64,000 bases of DNA from Hyphomonadaceae bacterium (GCA_016791445.1 JAEUMP010000012.1:162949-226948), one strand, 5' to 3'. Positions 53,947 to 62,878 are shown, counted from the stretch's first letter. The notes: generated by a model from the letters alone, not told the origin. A program made the numbers and translations.

Positions 53947-54786
53947 ATGACCAAGCCCAATGCCGCCATCCGCGTCGGCGATCTGAAGATCGGCAACGAC
54001 CTCCCGCTCGTCTTCCTCGCCGGCCCCTGCGCCATGGAGAGCCGCGAACACGCGCTCGAAACTGCCGAGCATCTGAAAGGCGTCTTCGCGAAGGCGGGCG
54101 CGGGCTTCATCTACAAGACGAGCTTCGACAAGGCGAACCGCTCCAGCCTCTCCGGCAAGCGCGGCGCGGGCCTTAGCTATGCCGGCCCGGTGTTCGAGGA
54201 AATCCGGGGCAAGCTCGGCATCCCGGTCATCACAGATGTCCACCTGCCGGACCAGTGCGCGGACGTGGCCAGCGTCGTCGATGTGCTGCAGATCCCCGCC
54301 TATCTCTGCCGCCAGACGGACCTGCTCGTCGCCGCCGCAGAGACCGGCAAGGCGATCAACATCAAGAAGGGCCAGTTCCTCGCCCCCTGGGACATGAAGA
54401 ACGTCCTCGCGAAGGTGACGGAGTCCGGCAATCCGAACGTCATGGCCTGCGAACGCGGCGTGACCTTCGGCTACAACACGCTCGTCTCCGACATGCGCGC
54501 GCTGCCGATCATGAAGGGCTTCGGCGCGCCGGTGGTGTTCGACGCCACGCACTCCGTGCAGCAGCCCGGCGGCAAGGGCGACAGCTCCGGCGGAGAGCGT
54601 CAGTTTGTGCCTGTGCTCGCGCGCGCGGCCATTTCCATCGGCGTGGCGGCGGTGTTCATCGAGACGCACCCCAACCCCGAAAAGGCGCCCTCCGATGGCC
54701 CGAACATGGTGCCCTTCGCTGAACTGCCGAAGCTGATCGACGACCTCATGGCCTTCGACAAGCTCGCGAAATCCCGCCCGCTCTGA
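53947..54786 (+). CDS. kdsA: 3-deoxy-8-phosphooctulonate synthase (Kdo-8-P synthase)
   Basis: A 279-residue TIM-barrel enzyme. Motifs are LAGPCAMESREHAL, KTSFDKANRSS, ITDVHLPDQC and GKGDSSGGERQFVPVLARAA. It condenses phosphoenolpyruvate with arabinose-5-phosphate to make Kdo-8-phosphate for the lipopolysaccharide inner core. The start at 53947 gives a normal length. A glycosyltransferase gene follows 2 bases later. Confidence 0.96.
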   Translation: MTKPNAAIRVGDLKIGNDLPLVFLAGPCAMESREHALETAEHLKGVFAKAGAGFIYKTSFDKANRSSLSGKRGAGLSYAGPVFEEIRGKLGIPVITDVHLPDQCADVASVVDVLQIPAYLCRQTDLLVAAAETGKAINIKKGQFLAPWDMKNVLAKVTESGNPNVMACERGVTFGYNTLVSDMRALPIMKGFGAPVVFDATHSVQQPGGKGDSSGGERQFVPVLARAAISIGVAAVFIETHPNPEKAPSDGPNMVPFAELPKLIDDLMAFDKLAKSRPL

Positions 54787-54788
54787 CC

Positions 54789-55832
54789 ATGCGCGTCCTG
54801 CACGTCATGGCCGGCGCCGATGCAGGTGGCGCCGAGACAATGATGCTCGACGGCGTGCTCGCGCTGGCCGAAGCCGGTGTTGATCAGCGCGTCGTCACGC
54901 GCGGCGAGAAGACCCGCATCGAAGCGATCCGCGCGGCGGGTGTGCCCGTCGACGAAGCGTCCTTCGACAAGATCTGGCGCTTTCCCACGCAGGCGAAGAT
55001 CACGCGCGCCATCAAGGCGCTGAACCCGGATGTCATCCACTACTGGATGGGCCGCGCCGGCATGTTTGCGCCGGCGGCTTACCGGGAACGCAGCCTCGGC
55101 TGGTACGGCGGTTACTACAAACTCAGCCGCTTCAGGAATTGCGCTTGGCAGGCAGGCGTCACCAAGGACATCGCGCGCCATATCGTCGAGCAGGGCGCGC
55201 CGGCGGAGCGCGTGAGCACGCTGCACACCTTCGCGGCCATCGAGGAAGCGGCGCAGGTTTCGCGCGCCGAATTCAACACGCCGGCGGACGCGCCCGTGGT
55301 GCTCGCACTGGCGCGGTTGCACTGGAAAAAAGGCATCGACACGCTTCTCGACGCCGTCGCGCAGTTGCCGGGCGTCTATGCCTGGATCGCGGGCTCGGGA
55401 CCGCTCGAAGACGAACTGAAGCAGCGTGCGACGGCACTCGGCATCGATGACCGGGTGCGCTGGCTCGGCTGGCGCACGGATCGCGCGGCGCTGCTCGGCG
55501 CGTGCGACGCGGTGGCGTTCCCCTCACGGTACGAGCCGTTCGGCACCGTGACGGTGGAAGCCTGGGCCGCGGGCAAGCCGCTTGTCGTCGCCGATGCCGC
55601 AGGCCCTGCGGCGACGGTGACGAACGAAGTGAACGCGCTGCTCGTGCCGAAGGACAATGTGGACGCGCTGCGCGATGCGCTGAAGCGCGTGCTGGAAGAC
55701 GCCGAGCTGGCCCGCAATCTCGTGACGAACGGAAAGCGCGCCTACGAGGCCGGGTTCACGAAGCAGGCTTTCGTCCGCGCGGCCATGGCGCTCTACGAGA
55801 AGATCCGCGGCGGCTCGCCGGAAGCGCACTGA
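54789..55832 (+). CDS. Glycosyltransferase, GT4/GT-B fold
   Basis: A 347-residue enzyme with N-terminal VLHVMAGADAGGAETMM (acceptor-domain GGAE-type loop), donor-binding region ALARLHWKKGIDTLLDAV, and the EX7E motif YEPFGTVTVEAWAAGKPLV. It lies 2 bases after kdsA and is probably cotranscribed, so a role in lipopolysaccharide core or capsule assembly is likely. Donor and acceptor sugars cannot be predicted. Confidence 0.88.
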   Translation: MRVLHVMAGADAGGAETMMLDGVLALAEAGVDQRVVTRGEKTRIEAIRAAGVPVDEASFDKIWRFPTQAKITRAIKALNPDVIHYWMGRAGMFAPAAYRERSLGWYGGYYKLSRFRNCAWQAGVTKDIARHIVEQGAPAERVSTLHTFAAIEEAAQVSRAEFNTPADAPVVLALARLHWKKGIDTLLDAVAQLPGVYAWIAGSGPLEDELKQRATALGIDDRVRWLGWRTDRAALLGACDAVAFPSRYEPFGTVTVEAWAAGKPLVVADAAGPAATVTNEVNALLVPKDNVDALRDALKRVLEDAELARNLVTNGKRAYEAGFTKQAFVRAAMALYEKIRGGSPEAH

Positions 55833-55839
55833 TTTTTCT

Positions 55840-55962
55840 TCCCCCGCCTGCGGGCGAAGTACCCGGCGCAAGCCGGGGGATGGGGGCAGGCGCCTTAGCC
55901 CCCTCCGTCTCACGCTTCGCGTGAGCCACCTCCCCCTTTACGCTTCGCTGCACGGAGGAGGA
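55840..55962. repeat. Dispersed-type intergenic palindromic repeat
   Basis: A pyrimidine/purine-strand-biased segment after the glycosyltransferase: G/C-rich hairpins near 55843-55883 and then a hairpin with TCACGC and GCGTGA arms around TTC (about 55909-55923), flanked by CCCCTCCGTC and CACGGAGGAGG arms that pair with each other. This layout (GGAGG arms, variable central hairpin) is the pattern of common alphaproteobacterial intergenic repeats. Confidence 0.6.
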
Positions 55963-56059
55963 AAATCGGCCCGGCCGCACAGAAGTATTGCGCCGTGCGG
56001 TCGGTCGTGATAGGAAAATGTTCCAGAAAAGCAATCCGCATCGCTACCCTCATTTTTTT

Positions 56060-56180
56060 GGCGCAGTCTGGCGCAGTCCGGCGCACCTCATGACGAATGC
56101 CGCCCGTGGGAGTGTCGCAGTCTGGCGGTGGTTCGTGCGTGTCCGGCAGAGTCTGGCGCAGTTCGGCAGTGTTTCGGCGA
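56060..56180. repeat. Degenerate 10-base-period repeats
   Basis: Units of GGCGCAGTCT type begin at 56060, 56070 and 56080, and again at 56145, 56155 and 56165, with a further relative at 56124. The spacing equals one DNA turn. They lie in the 367-base gap 55833-56199 that has no convincing gene. They could be protein-binding sites or a decayed tandem array. Confidence 0.55.
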
Positions 56181-56199
56181 AGCGGGCGCGCAGGCCCCT

Positions 56200-56646
56200 C
56201 TAGGCTCCGGCAGCGCGTATCCGCTCGAAGAAATCCGCGTTCATGTCTGCAGCCTCCGCCGCGCAGACGCCGATCTCCACATCGATCTCCGCCGCCAGCA
56301 GCCGCGCGACGCCCGCGCCGTCGGCGAAGGGATGCGGGTCCGATACGGCGATCACGACCCGCGCGACCCCCGCCGCGATGAGGCGATCGGTGCAGCTCGC
56401 CGCGCCCGTCGAGCGCTGCGCGCAGGGCTCGAGCGTGACATAGGCCGTGGCGCCTTTCGCGGCCGCGCCCGCCGCATCGCACGCGACCTCCTCCGCATGC
56501 GGACGTCCGCCTTCGCCGGTCGCGGCTTCGGCAACGACCACGCCATCCTTCACGATCAGGCAGCCCACCGTGGGATTGACGCCCGTGCGTCCCTTCAGCA
56601 CCGCCGCGCGTTCGAGTGCGGCGCGCATGAAGGTCTCATCCGTCAT
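56200..56646 (-). CDS. Stand-alone RibD-type deaminase domain (cytidine deaminase fold)
   Basis: A 148-residue protein matching only the N-terminal half of bifunctional RibD. The zinc site is complete: PHAEEVAC (His and catalytic Glu) and TLEPCAQRS with a second Cys in GAASCTDRLI. It ends at ADMNADFFERIR, exactly where the reductase domain begins in full-length RibD. It probably deaminates diaminohydroxyphosphoribosylaminopyrimidine, or has been repurposed. The start overlaps the gpmA stop (4 bases). Confidence 0.8.
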   Translation of the reverse strand: MTDETFMRAALERAAVLKGRTGVNPTVGCLIVKDGVVVAEAATGEGGRPHAEEVACDAAGAAAKGATAYVTLEPCAQRSTGAASCTDRLIAAGVARVVIAVSDPHPFADGAGVARLLAAEIDVEIGVCAAEAADMNADFFERIRAAGA

Positions 56647-57356
56647 GCGACCGCCGGAATCGGTTGCGCCCGCGCCTCATCGAGATAGCGGGCGCCCTTC
56701 ACCTTCAGCGCGCCGTCGAGGTCGAGCAGGAGCGGATTCCCCGTGGGAATTTCCACGCCGACGATCTTGTCGTCCGGCACGTTGAAGAGGAGCTTCACGA
56801 TGGCGCGCAGCGAATTGCCGTGCGCGGCGATCATCAGGTTCTTGCCCGCCTTCAGCTCCGGCGCGATGACGCCCTCCCAGTACGGCATGACGCGGGCGAG
56901 GGTGTCCTTGAGGCTCTCCGTGGCGGGCACAGCGACGCCGGCGTAGCGGCGATCCTTGGAGAGATCGAACTCGCTTCCCGCTTCCAGCACCGGCGGCGGA
57001 ATGTCGTAGGAACGGCGCCAGACAAGCACTTGCGCCTCGCCGTGCTTCTCGGCGGTTTCCTTTTTGTCTAGGCCGGTGAGACCTCCATAGTGGCGCTCGT
57101 TCAGCCGCCAGTCCTTCACCACCGGCAGCCAGGCCTCGCCCATCGCCTCGATGGCGATCGTGCCCGTGCGGATCGCGCGCGTCTGGACCGAGGTGTAGAG
57201 CTTGTCGAACGCGACGCCCGAAGCTTTGAGCAACTCGCCGGAGCGGCGCGCCTGCGCTTCGCCCTCGGCGGTGAGGTTCACGTCCACCCAGCCGGTGAAG
57301 CGGTTGTCGAGATTCCACTGGCTCTGGCCGTGGCGAATGAGAGCGAGATAAGGCAT
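56643..57356 (-). CDS. gpmA: 2,3-bisphosphoglycerate-dependent phosphoglycerate mutase
   Basis: A 237-residue enzyme with the phosphohistidine in LIRHGQSQWN (His9), the conserved NRFTGWVDVNLT, SVQTRAIRTG, NERHYGGLTGLDKKETAEKHGE and IAAHGNSLRAIVKLL containing the second active-site His. It interconverts 3- and 2-phosphoglycerate in glycolysis. It starts the small minus-strand operon with the deaminase gene. Confidence 0.97.
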   Translation of the reverse strand: MPYLALIRHGQSQWNLDNRFTGWVDVNLTAEGEAQARRSGELLKASGVAFDKLYTSVQTRAIRTGTIAIEAMGEAWLPVVKDWRLNERHYGGLTGLDKKETAEKHGEAQVLVWRRSYDIPPPVLEAGSEFDLSKDRRYAGVAVPATESLKDTLARVMPYWEGVIAPELKAGKNLMIAAHGNSLRAIVKLLFNVPDDKIVGVEIPTGNPLLLDLDGALKVKGARYLDEARAQPIPAVA

Positions 57357-57414
57357 CGGCCCTCATCGCCACGGCCGGCCGATCCGTCAAGAAGCGGCGC
57401 CGTAACGGGCGAAG

Positions 57415-57762
57415 TCAGGGCACGACCGGCGCGCCGTCCTTGATTTCCACGAGTCCGAGCCGGTTGCCGGCGGGGTCCTTGAACAGGCCAAGGACGACCA
57501 CGCCGGGCACCTCGAAACGCGGCGCCTCGACCGCGCCGCCGTGCGCCACGACGGTTTCAAGCGTCGCGGTGACATCCTCCACGCCGAAATAAAGGACCTT
57601 GTCGGCGGGGTCGGCGCGGAGCGTCCCGGGCAAAGGCCCGGGCGTCGAAACGGAGAGCTGCCCCCCGGCGCCGACAGTCCAGCCGAACACGCCGGAAAAG
57701 AAGGCTGCCTGCGCTGCCGGGTCTGGGCCGGCGATGTCGAAGAAAACGATAGGTGCGGACAT
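57415..57762 (-). CDS. VOC family (glyoxalase-like) protein
   Basis: A 115-residue single-domain vicinal-oxygen-chelate protein. It begins MSAPIVFFDIAGPD and contains FSGVFGWTV, VLYFGVEDV and VLGLFKDPAGNRLGLVE, the typical paired beta-alpha-beta-beta-beta units. Metal ligands are not clear, so catalysis is uncertain. It is the last gene of the LuxR-DUF4199-VOC run, 13 bases after the DUF4199 gene. Confidence 0.83.
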   Translation of the reverse strand: MSAPIVFFDIAGPDPAAQAAFFSGVFGWTVGAGGQLSVSTPGPLPGTLRADPADKVLYFGVEDVTATLETVVAHGGAVEAPRFEVPGVVVLGLFKDPAGNRLGLVEIKDGAPVVP

Positions 57763-57775
57763 GGTGCGGGCTCCT

Positions 57776-58315
57776 TCAGGCGACGGCAGGACGCGCCGGA
57801 AGGACGCGCGGATTGCGGAGCACGGCGGCGGAGATAAGCGAGACAATCACGCCTATAGGGAAGATTTCGATGAACGTCACCGGCAGGCGAAACAGCGGGT
57901 TGGCGTACTGGGAACGGAATGCGGCCAACTCAGCCGCCTTCTTGTCCAATTCCGCTGCGGTGGCGCCGGCGTCCCTCGCCTTCTGGAGCACGCCTTGGGC
58001 GTAGGTCTCCATGAAGCCGAAATCGGTCAGGTGCAGCGTAATTTCCCAACCGACCACATAGATGACCGAGGCCACTGCACTGATGCCGAGGCCGAGGGCG
58101 AAGGCGGGCATGAACCGGATCACGCCGCCCAGCTCCCGATCCCGCAACCGCTTTACGCTCACGAAGATGAGGCTGAACGCCACGATCATGATGGTGAAGC
58201 CGAGGACTTGGGACGACGCTGTGAATTCAGGGCTCGGTTCGATCACCAACGCCGAGAACATGGGTATGGCGACGATCAGGCCGGCCATCAGGCCGTAGGT
58301 CAGGATGCGGTTCAT
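57776..58315 (-). CDS. DUF4199 family membrane protein
   Basis: A 179-residue protein with four transmembrane segments (about residues 7-25, 37-54, 70-90 and 145-165). The conserved segment VLGFTIMIVAFSLIFVSVKRLRD and the helical loop with DAGATAAELDKKAAEL before the last helix fit DUF4199. Function is unknown. It follows the membrane LuxR gene by 98 bases and is often found with such regulators, which suggests that it is controlled by or works with it. Confidence 0.85.
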   Translation of the reverse strand: MNRILTYGLMAGLIVAIPMFSALVIEPSPEFTASSQVLGFTIMIVAFSLIFVSVKRLRDRELGGVIRFMPAFALGLGISAVASVIYVVGWEITLHLTDFGFMETYAQGVLQKARDAGATAAELDKKAAELAAFRSQYANPLFRLPVTFIEIFPIGVIVSLISAAVLRNPRVLPARPAVA

Positions 58316-58413
58316 GGCAGGCTCCGTTGCTGGCTGCGGGACCAGACCGGGTCGAAATCGCGCCGAAGAACAATCGCCCAAAAGGGTGATCCGGACGAGA
58401 TCACCCGCTTTTT

Positions 58414-58827
58414 CTAGGGAATGAGGCCCAGTTCGCGCGCCTTCAGGATGGCTTCGGTTCGCCGGGCGGCCGCCAGCTTCTCGAACAGCCGCGCCACATG
58501 AGTCTTCACGGTGTTCGGCGACAGTGTCAGGCCCTGAGCGATTTCCTTGTTGGACTTGCCTGCCGCAAGCAGGCGCAGCACCTCGAATTCGCGATCTGTT
58601 ATGCCCAGCGAGGCCTGCGCCTTCACATTGGGCTCGAACGCCGCCGGCGCCGCGCGGCGGAACAGTCTCGCGCCGACCCAGACGCCCAGCCCGAGAAAGC
58701 CGGCGGCGATGAGCGCCATGTAGACGGACCCGGGATGGGTGCGCGCCCAGAACTGGTACTCGACCCATTGCAGGGCGATGGCGGCCAGCGCCAGCACGCA
58801 CCCGTAGATCGCCACCGTCCGGACCAT
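58414..58827 (-). CDS. Membrane-anchored LuxR-type transcriptional regulator
   Basis: A 137-residue protein with two N-terminal hydrophobic segments (TVAIYGCVLALAAIALQW and MALIAAGFLGLGVWVG), then a LuxR helix-turn-helix (LGITDREFEVLRLLAAGKSNKEIA followed by LSPNTVKTHVARLFEKL; written here as two parts). There is no receiver domain. The start at 58827 gives both membrane helices. It likely senses membrane state or a partner protein, and the DUF4199 gene downstream is the best candidate target or partner. Confidence 0.87.
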   Translation of the reverse strand: MVRTVAIYGCVLALAAIALQWVEYQFWARTHPGSVYMALIAAGFLGLGVWVGARLFRRAAPAAFEPNVKAQASLGITDREFEVLRLLAAGKSNKEIAQGLTLSPNTVKTHVARLFEKLAAARRTEAILKARELGLIP

Positions 58828-58965
58828 GGGCGGACTGTACGAATCCGGCACGTCCCACGCCAGCCGCGCGGCGCCACATCCTCGCCTTTCGCGCCTGCAA
58901 CACGCTGCGTTGCCCGGGAGGGCGGGCCCGTCTAGAACCGCGCCACCTTCCGACACAGGACTCCC

Positions 58966-60489
58966 ATGTTCCCGAAACCGGCGACCGAGGTCGCAGCCAA
59001 TTCCATTGCCTTTGAGACGACGCCGCTGGTGAAGGCCACGGGCTTCCGCGAATACGACGCGCGCTGGTGGTTCGGGGCGCCGGGCTCCTCCAAGCCGCCG
59101 GAACTGAACGCGCTCGGCGTTCAGGCGCTGGGCCTCGGCCTCGGCACGCTGATCCATAAGATGGGCGTGAAGCCGCGCATCGTGGTCGGCCACGACTACC
59201 GGGCCTATTCGCTCTCCATCAAGCAGGCGCTGATCCTCGGCCTTCTCGAAGCGGGTTGCGAAGTCGTCGATATCGGTCTCGCGCTCTCGCCGACCGCCTA
59301 CTTCGCCCAGTTCGCGCTCGACGCGCCGGCGGTGGCGATGGTCACGGCCTCGCACAACGAGAACGGCTGGACCGGCGTGAAGATGGGCGCGGCGAAGCCC
59401 CTGACTTTCGGCCCGGATGAAATGACCCAGCTGAAGGACATCGTCCTCAACGCGAAGTTCGAACCCCGGCCGGGCGGATCGCTCAGCCACGTCGCCGACA
59501 TGCGGGAGCGCTACCTTGCGGACGTGACGTCCAAGGTGAAGCTCACGCGCCCGATCCGCGTGGTCGCGGCCTGCGGCAACGGCACGGCCGGCGCCTTCGC
59601 GCCGGAAGCGCTGCGCCGCGTGGGCGCGGAAGTCATCGAGGTCGACTGCGATCTCGACTGGCGCTTCCCGAACTACAACGCCAATCCCGAAGACGCCGAA
59701 ATGCTGCACGCCATGGCGGACGCGGTGCGCAAGCACGGCGCGGAACTGGCGCTCGGCTTCGACGGCGACGGCGACCGCTGCGGCGTGGTGGACGACGAGG
59801 GCGAGGAAATCTTCGCCGACAAGATCGGTCTGATGCTGGCGCGCGATCTCTCCGCGCTGCACGCGAATACGACCTTCGTCGTCGACGTGAAGTCGACGGG
59901 CCTCTACGCCGTCGATCCCGTCCTCAAGGCCAATGGCGCCAAGGTCGACTACTGGAAGACCGGCCACTCCTACATCAAGCGCCGCACGACGGAGCTGAAC
60001 GCCCTCGCAGGCTTCGAGAAGTCCGGCCACTTCTTCTTCCGCGATCCCATCGGCTATGGCTATGACGACGGCCTCGTCGCCGGCATCGCCGTTCTCGCCA
60101 TGCTGGACCGCAATCCGGGCAAGAAGGTCTCCGACCTGCGCAAGGCGCTGCCGGTCTCGTTCACTTCCATGACCATGTCGCCGCACTGCGACGACGAGAA
60201 GAAGTACGGCGTCGTGGAGCAAATCGTCGCCGAATACGAGAAGCTCGCGAAGGAAGGCGGCAAGATCGCCGGCCGGTCGATCCGCGACGTGAACACCGTC
60301 AACGGCGCGCGCGTGACGCTCGAGGACGGGTCGTGGGTGCTGGTGCGCGCCTCGTCGAACAAGCCCGAGCTCGTCGTCGTCGTGGAGAGCATGCAGAGCG
60401 ACGCCGACATGCGCGCGCTCTTCCGCGAAGAAGTGAAGCCGCGCCTCGGCAAGCACGCCGAAGTCGGCGCGTACAACCAGGAGATCTGA
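58966..60489 (+). CDS. Phosphomannomutase/phosphoglucomutase
   Basis: A 507-residue alpha-D-phosphohexomutase. The phosphoserine is Ser129 in VTASHNENGW, a variant of the usual TASHNP loop. The Mg-binding loop is FDGDGDR (Asp266, Asp268, Asp270), and GFEKSGHFFF provides the sugar-binding loop. It interconverts hexose-6- and hexose-1-phosphates for GDP-mannose and UDP-glucose supply. It heads a three-gene plus-strand block with UDP-glucose dehydrogenase and the mannose-1-phosphate guanylyltransferase. Confidence 0.92.
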   Translation: MFPKPATEVAANSIAFETTPLVKATGFREYDARWWFGAPGSSKPPELNALGVQALGLGLGTLIHKMGVKPRIVVGHDYRAYSLSIKQALILGLLEAGCEVVDIGLALSPTAYFAQFALDAPAVAMVTASHNENGWTGVKMGAAKPLTFGPDEMTQLKDIVLNAKFEPRPGGSLSHVADMRERYLADVTSKVKLTRPIRVVAACGNGTAGAFAPEALRRVGAEVIEVDCDLDWRFPNYNANPEDAEMLHAMADAVRKHGAELALGFDGDGDRCGVVDDEGEEIFADKIGLMLARDLSALHANTTFVVDVKSTGLYAVDPVLKANGAKVDYWKTGHSYIKRRTTELNALAGFEKSGHFFFRDPIGYGYDDGLVAGIAVLAMLDRNPGKKVSDLRKALPVSFTSMTMSPHCDDEKKYGVVEQIVAEYEKLAKEGGKIAGRSIRDVNTVNGARVTLEDGSWVLVRASSNKPELVVVVESMQSDADMRALFREEVKPRLGKHAEVGAYNQEI

Positions 60490-60493
60490 TCGC

Positions 60494-61801
60494 ATGCGCG
60501 TGACGATGATTGGCGCCGGCTATGTGGGCCTCGTCTCCGGCGTCTGCTTCGCGGACTTCGGCCACGATGTCGTCTGCGTGGACAAGGACGAGAAGAAGAT
60601 CGCCCTCTTGCTCGACGGCAAGATGCCGATTTACGAGCCCGGTCTCGATGAACTCGTCGCGCAGAACGTGCGCGAAGGCAGGCTCTCGTTCTCGACGGAC
60701 GCCTCGCAGGCCATCCGCGACGCCGACGCCGTGTTCATCGCCGTTGGCACGCCCTCGCGCCGCGGCGACGGCCACGCGGACCTCTCCTACGTGTTCGCCG
60801 CCGCCGAAGAGATCGCCGATCTCATGCAGGGCTATACGGTGGTCGTCACCAAATCGACGGTGCCGGTGGGCACCGGCGACGAGGTGGAGAACCGCATCCG
60901 CGCGCGCCGCCCGGATGCGGAGTTCGCCGTCGTCTCCAACCCGGAATTCCTGCGCGAGGGCGCCGCGATCAACGATTTCAAGCGGCCCGATCGAGTCGTC
61001 GTCGGTGGCGCGGAAGATCCACGCGCGCGGAAGGTCATCGAAGAACTCTATCGTCCACTCTATCTGAACGAGACGCCGATCGTCTTCACCGAGCGGCGCA
61101 CGTCGGAGCTGATCAAGTACGCCGCGAACGCGTTCCTCGCGATGAAGATCACCTTCATCAACGAGATGGCCGATCTCTGCGAGAAGGTCGGCGCGGACGT
61201 GCAGCAGGTCGCGCGCGGCATCGGCCTCGACAACCGCATCGGGTCGAAATTCCTGAACGCCGGTCCGGGATACGGCGGGTCGTGCTTTCCGAAGGACACG
61301 CTCGCCCTCGTGCGCACTGCGCAGGAATACGGCGCGCCGGTGAAACTCATCGAGACCACCGTCGCCATCAACGATGACCGCAAGGCAGCGATGGCGGACC
61401 GCATTATCCAGGCCGTGGGCGGCAGCGTGAAGGGCAAAACGATCGCCATGCTCGGCCTCGCCTTCAAGCCCAACACCGACGACATGCGCGACGCCCCTTC
61501 GCTCGACATCGTGCCCGCATTGCAGAAGGCGGGCGCCAGGGTCCGCGCCTTCGACCCCGAAAGCATGGAAGAAGCTGCGCACCTTCTGAAGGGCGTGGAA
61601 TTTGCGAGCGGCCCCTACGATTGCGTCAAGGACGCGGACGCGGTCGCCATCGTCACCGAGTGGGACCAGTTCCGCGCGCTCGACCTGAAGCGGATGAAGG
61701 AGCTGCTCAAGGCGCCGGTCGTCGTCGATCTGCGCAATGTCTACCGACCCGACGAGATGCGCGAACGCGGTTTCACCTATGTCAGCATCGGTCGGCCCTG
61801 A
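60494..61801 (+). CDS. UDP-glucose 6-dehydrogenase
   Basis: A 435-residue enzyme with an N-terminal Rossmann motif GAGYVGLVSG, the central domain, and catalytic Cys264 in GPGYGGSCFPKD. The C-terminal NAD-binding domain has AMLGLAFKPNTDDMRDAPS. It oxidises UDP-glucose to UDP-glucuronate for capsule, exopolysaccharide or glycolipid synthesis. It begins four bases after the phosphomannomutase gene and is probably cotranscribed with it. Confidence 0.96.
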   Translation: MRVTMIGAGYVGLVSGVCFADFGHDVVCVDKDEKKIALLLDGKMPIYEPGLDELVAQNVREGRLSFSTDASQAIRDADAVFIAVGTPSRRGDGHADLSYVFAAAEEIADLMQGYTVVVTKSTVPVGTGDEVENRIRARRPDAEFAVVSNPEFLREGAAINDFKRPDRVVVGGAEDPRARKVIEELYRPLYLNETPIVFTERRTSELIKYAANAFLAMKITFINEMADLCEKVGADVQQVARGIGLDNRIGSKFLNAGPGYGGSCFPKDTLALVRTAQEYGAPVKLIETTVAINDDRKAAMADRIIQAVGGSVKGKTIAMLGLAFKPNTDDMRDAPSLDIVPALQKAGARVRAFDPESMEEAAHLLKGVEFASGPYDCVKDADAVAIVTEWDQFRALDLKRMKELLKAPVVVDLRNVYRPDEMRERGFTYVSIGRP

Positions 61802-61810
61802 GATGTCATC

Positions 61811-62878
61811 ATGAGCGTCATCGTTCCGGCGGTCCTCTGCGGCGGCGTGGGCACGCGACTCTGGCCGCTGTCGCGCACGGCGCGGCCCAAGCAGTTTCAT
61901 CCGCTGACGACGGAGCGCTCCCTGCTCGTCGAGACCCTGTTGCGCGGCGCATCGGCGCCGGGATGCAAGGGGGCGGTTCTCATTGCCGGTGAGTCGATGC
62001 GCGACCTCGCGCGCGAAGAGGCGTCGAAGGCCGGCATGCTCGGGGCGCGCATCGTGCTTGAGCCGCAGGGAAAGAACACCGCACCGGCGGCGGCGCTGGC
62101 GGCGTTCGCCGCGCTCGATATCGACGCGGATGCGATCGTACTGATGCTGCCGTCGGACCACCATGTCGGCGACCTCGACGCGTTCGGCAAGGCGGTCGAG
62201 ACCGGGGCGGCGCTCGCCGCCGACGACCGCATCGTCACTTTCGGCATTCAGCCCAACGAACCACACACCGGCTACGGCTACATCACCGCGGGAACCCCGC
62301 AGGGCGGCGGTTTCGCGGTCGCGCGCTTTGTCGAGAAACCCAAGATCGACAAGGCGAAGGAGCTGCTCGCCGCGGGCGGCAGCTTCTGGAACTCGGGCAT
62401 CTACATGTTCCGGGCGCGCTTCTATCTTGAGGAGCTCCATCGGCTGGCGCCGGAAATGCTCGCCGGCGCGCAGGCCGCGTGGAACGGCGGACGCAGCGAA
62501 GGCGACGTGCGACTGCTCGATCGCGCGGCGTGGTCGCAATGCCCCGCGGACTCCATCGACTATGCCGTGGCGGAGAAGACCGACCGCGCCGCGGTCGTTC
62601 CGGTGGACATGGCCTGGAATGATGTGGGGTCGTGGGCTGCGCTCCACGAAATCGCCGCCACCGGCGATGAGACCGTCGCGATCGGCGACGTGATCGCCAT
62701 CGACTCCAAACGCTCCTATGTGCGCGCCGAAAAGCGGCTCGTCGCGCTCGTCGGCGTCAACGACGTGATCGTCGTCGAGACCGAGGATGCGGTACTCATC
62801 CTCCCGCGCGAACGCGCACAGGACGTGAAGAAGATTGTCGAGACACTCGCGGCGGCAGGGCGCACGGACAAGCTCTAG
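61811..62878 (+). CDS. Mannose-1-phosphate guanylyltransferase (no isomerase domain)
   Basis: A 355-residue nucleotidyltransferase. The pyrophosphorylase signature CGGVGTRLWPLSR is at the N-terminus, with PSDHHVGD, FVEKPKIDKAKE and the C-terminal WAALHEI and SYVRAEKRLVALVGVNDVIVV (split as SYVRAEKRLVALVG). The protein lacks the C-terminal phosphomannose isomerase domain of bifunctional forms. It makes GDP-mannose. Its stop overlaps the convergent DUF3108 gene by 4 bases. Confidence 0.94.
   Translation: MSVIVPAVLCGGVGTRLWPLSRTARPKQFHPLTTERSLLVETLLRGASAPGCKGAVLIAGESMRDLAREEASKAGMLGARIVLEPQGKNTAPAAALAAFAALDIDADAIVLMLPSDHHVGDLDAFGKAVETGAALAADDRIVTFGIQPNEPHTGYGYITAGTPQGGGFAVARFVEKPKIDKAKELLAAGGSFWNSGIYMFRARFYLEELHRLAPEMLAGAQAAWNGGRSEGDVRLLDRAAWSQCPADSIDYAVAEKTDRAAVVPVDMAWNDVGSWAALHEIAATGDETVAIGDVIAIDSKRSYVRAEKRLVALVGVNDVIVVETEDAVLILPRERAQDVKKIVETLAAAGRTDKL

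Noticed and set aside
55988-56203. Small plus-strand frame of 71 codons after the glycosyltransferase
   Set aside because: Its coding content is made of the 10-base repeats, with no credible ribosome binding site or homology signal.
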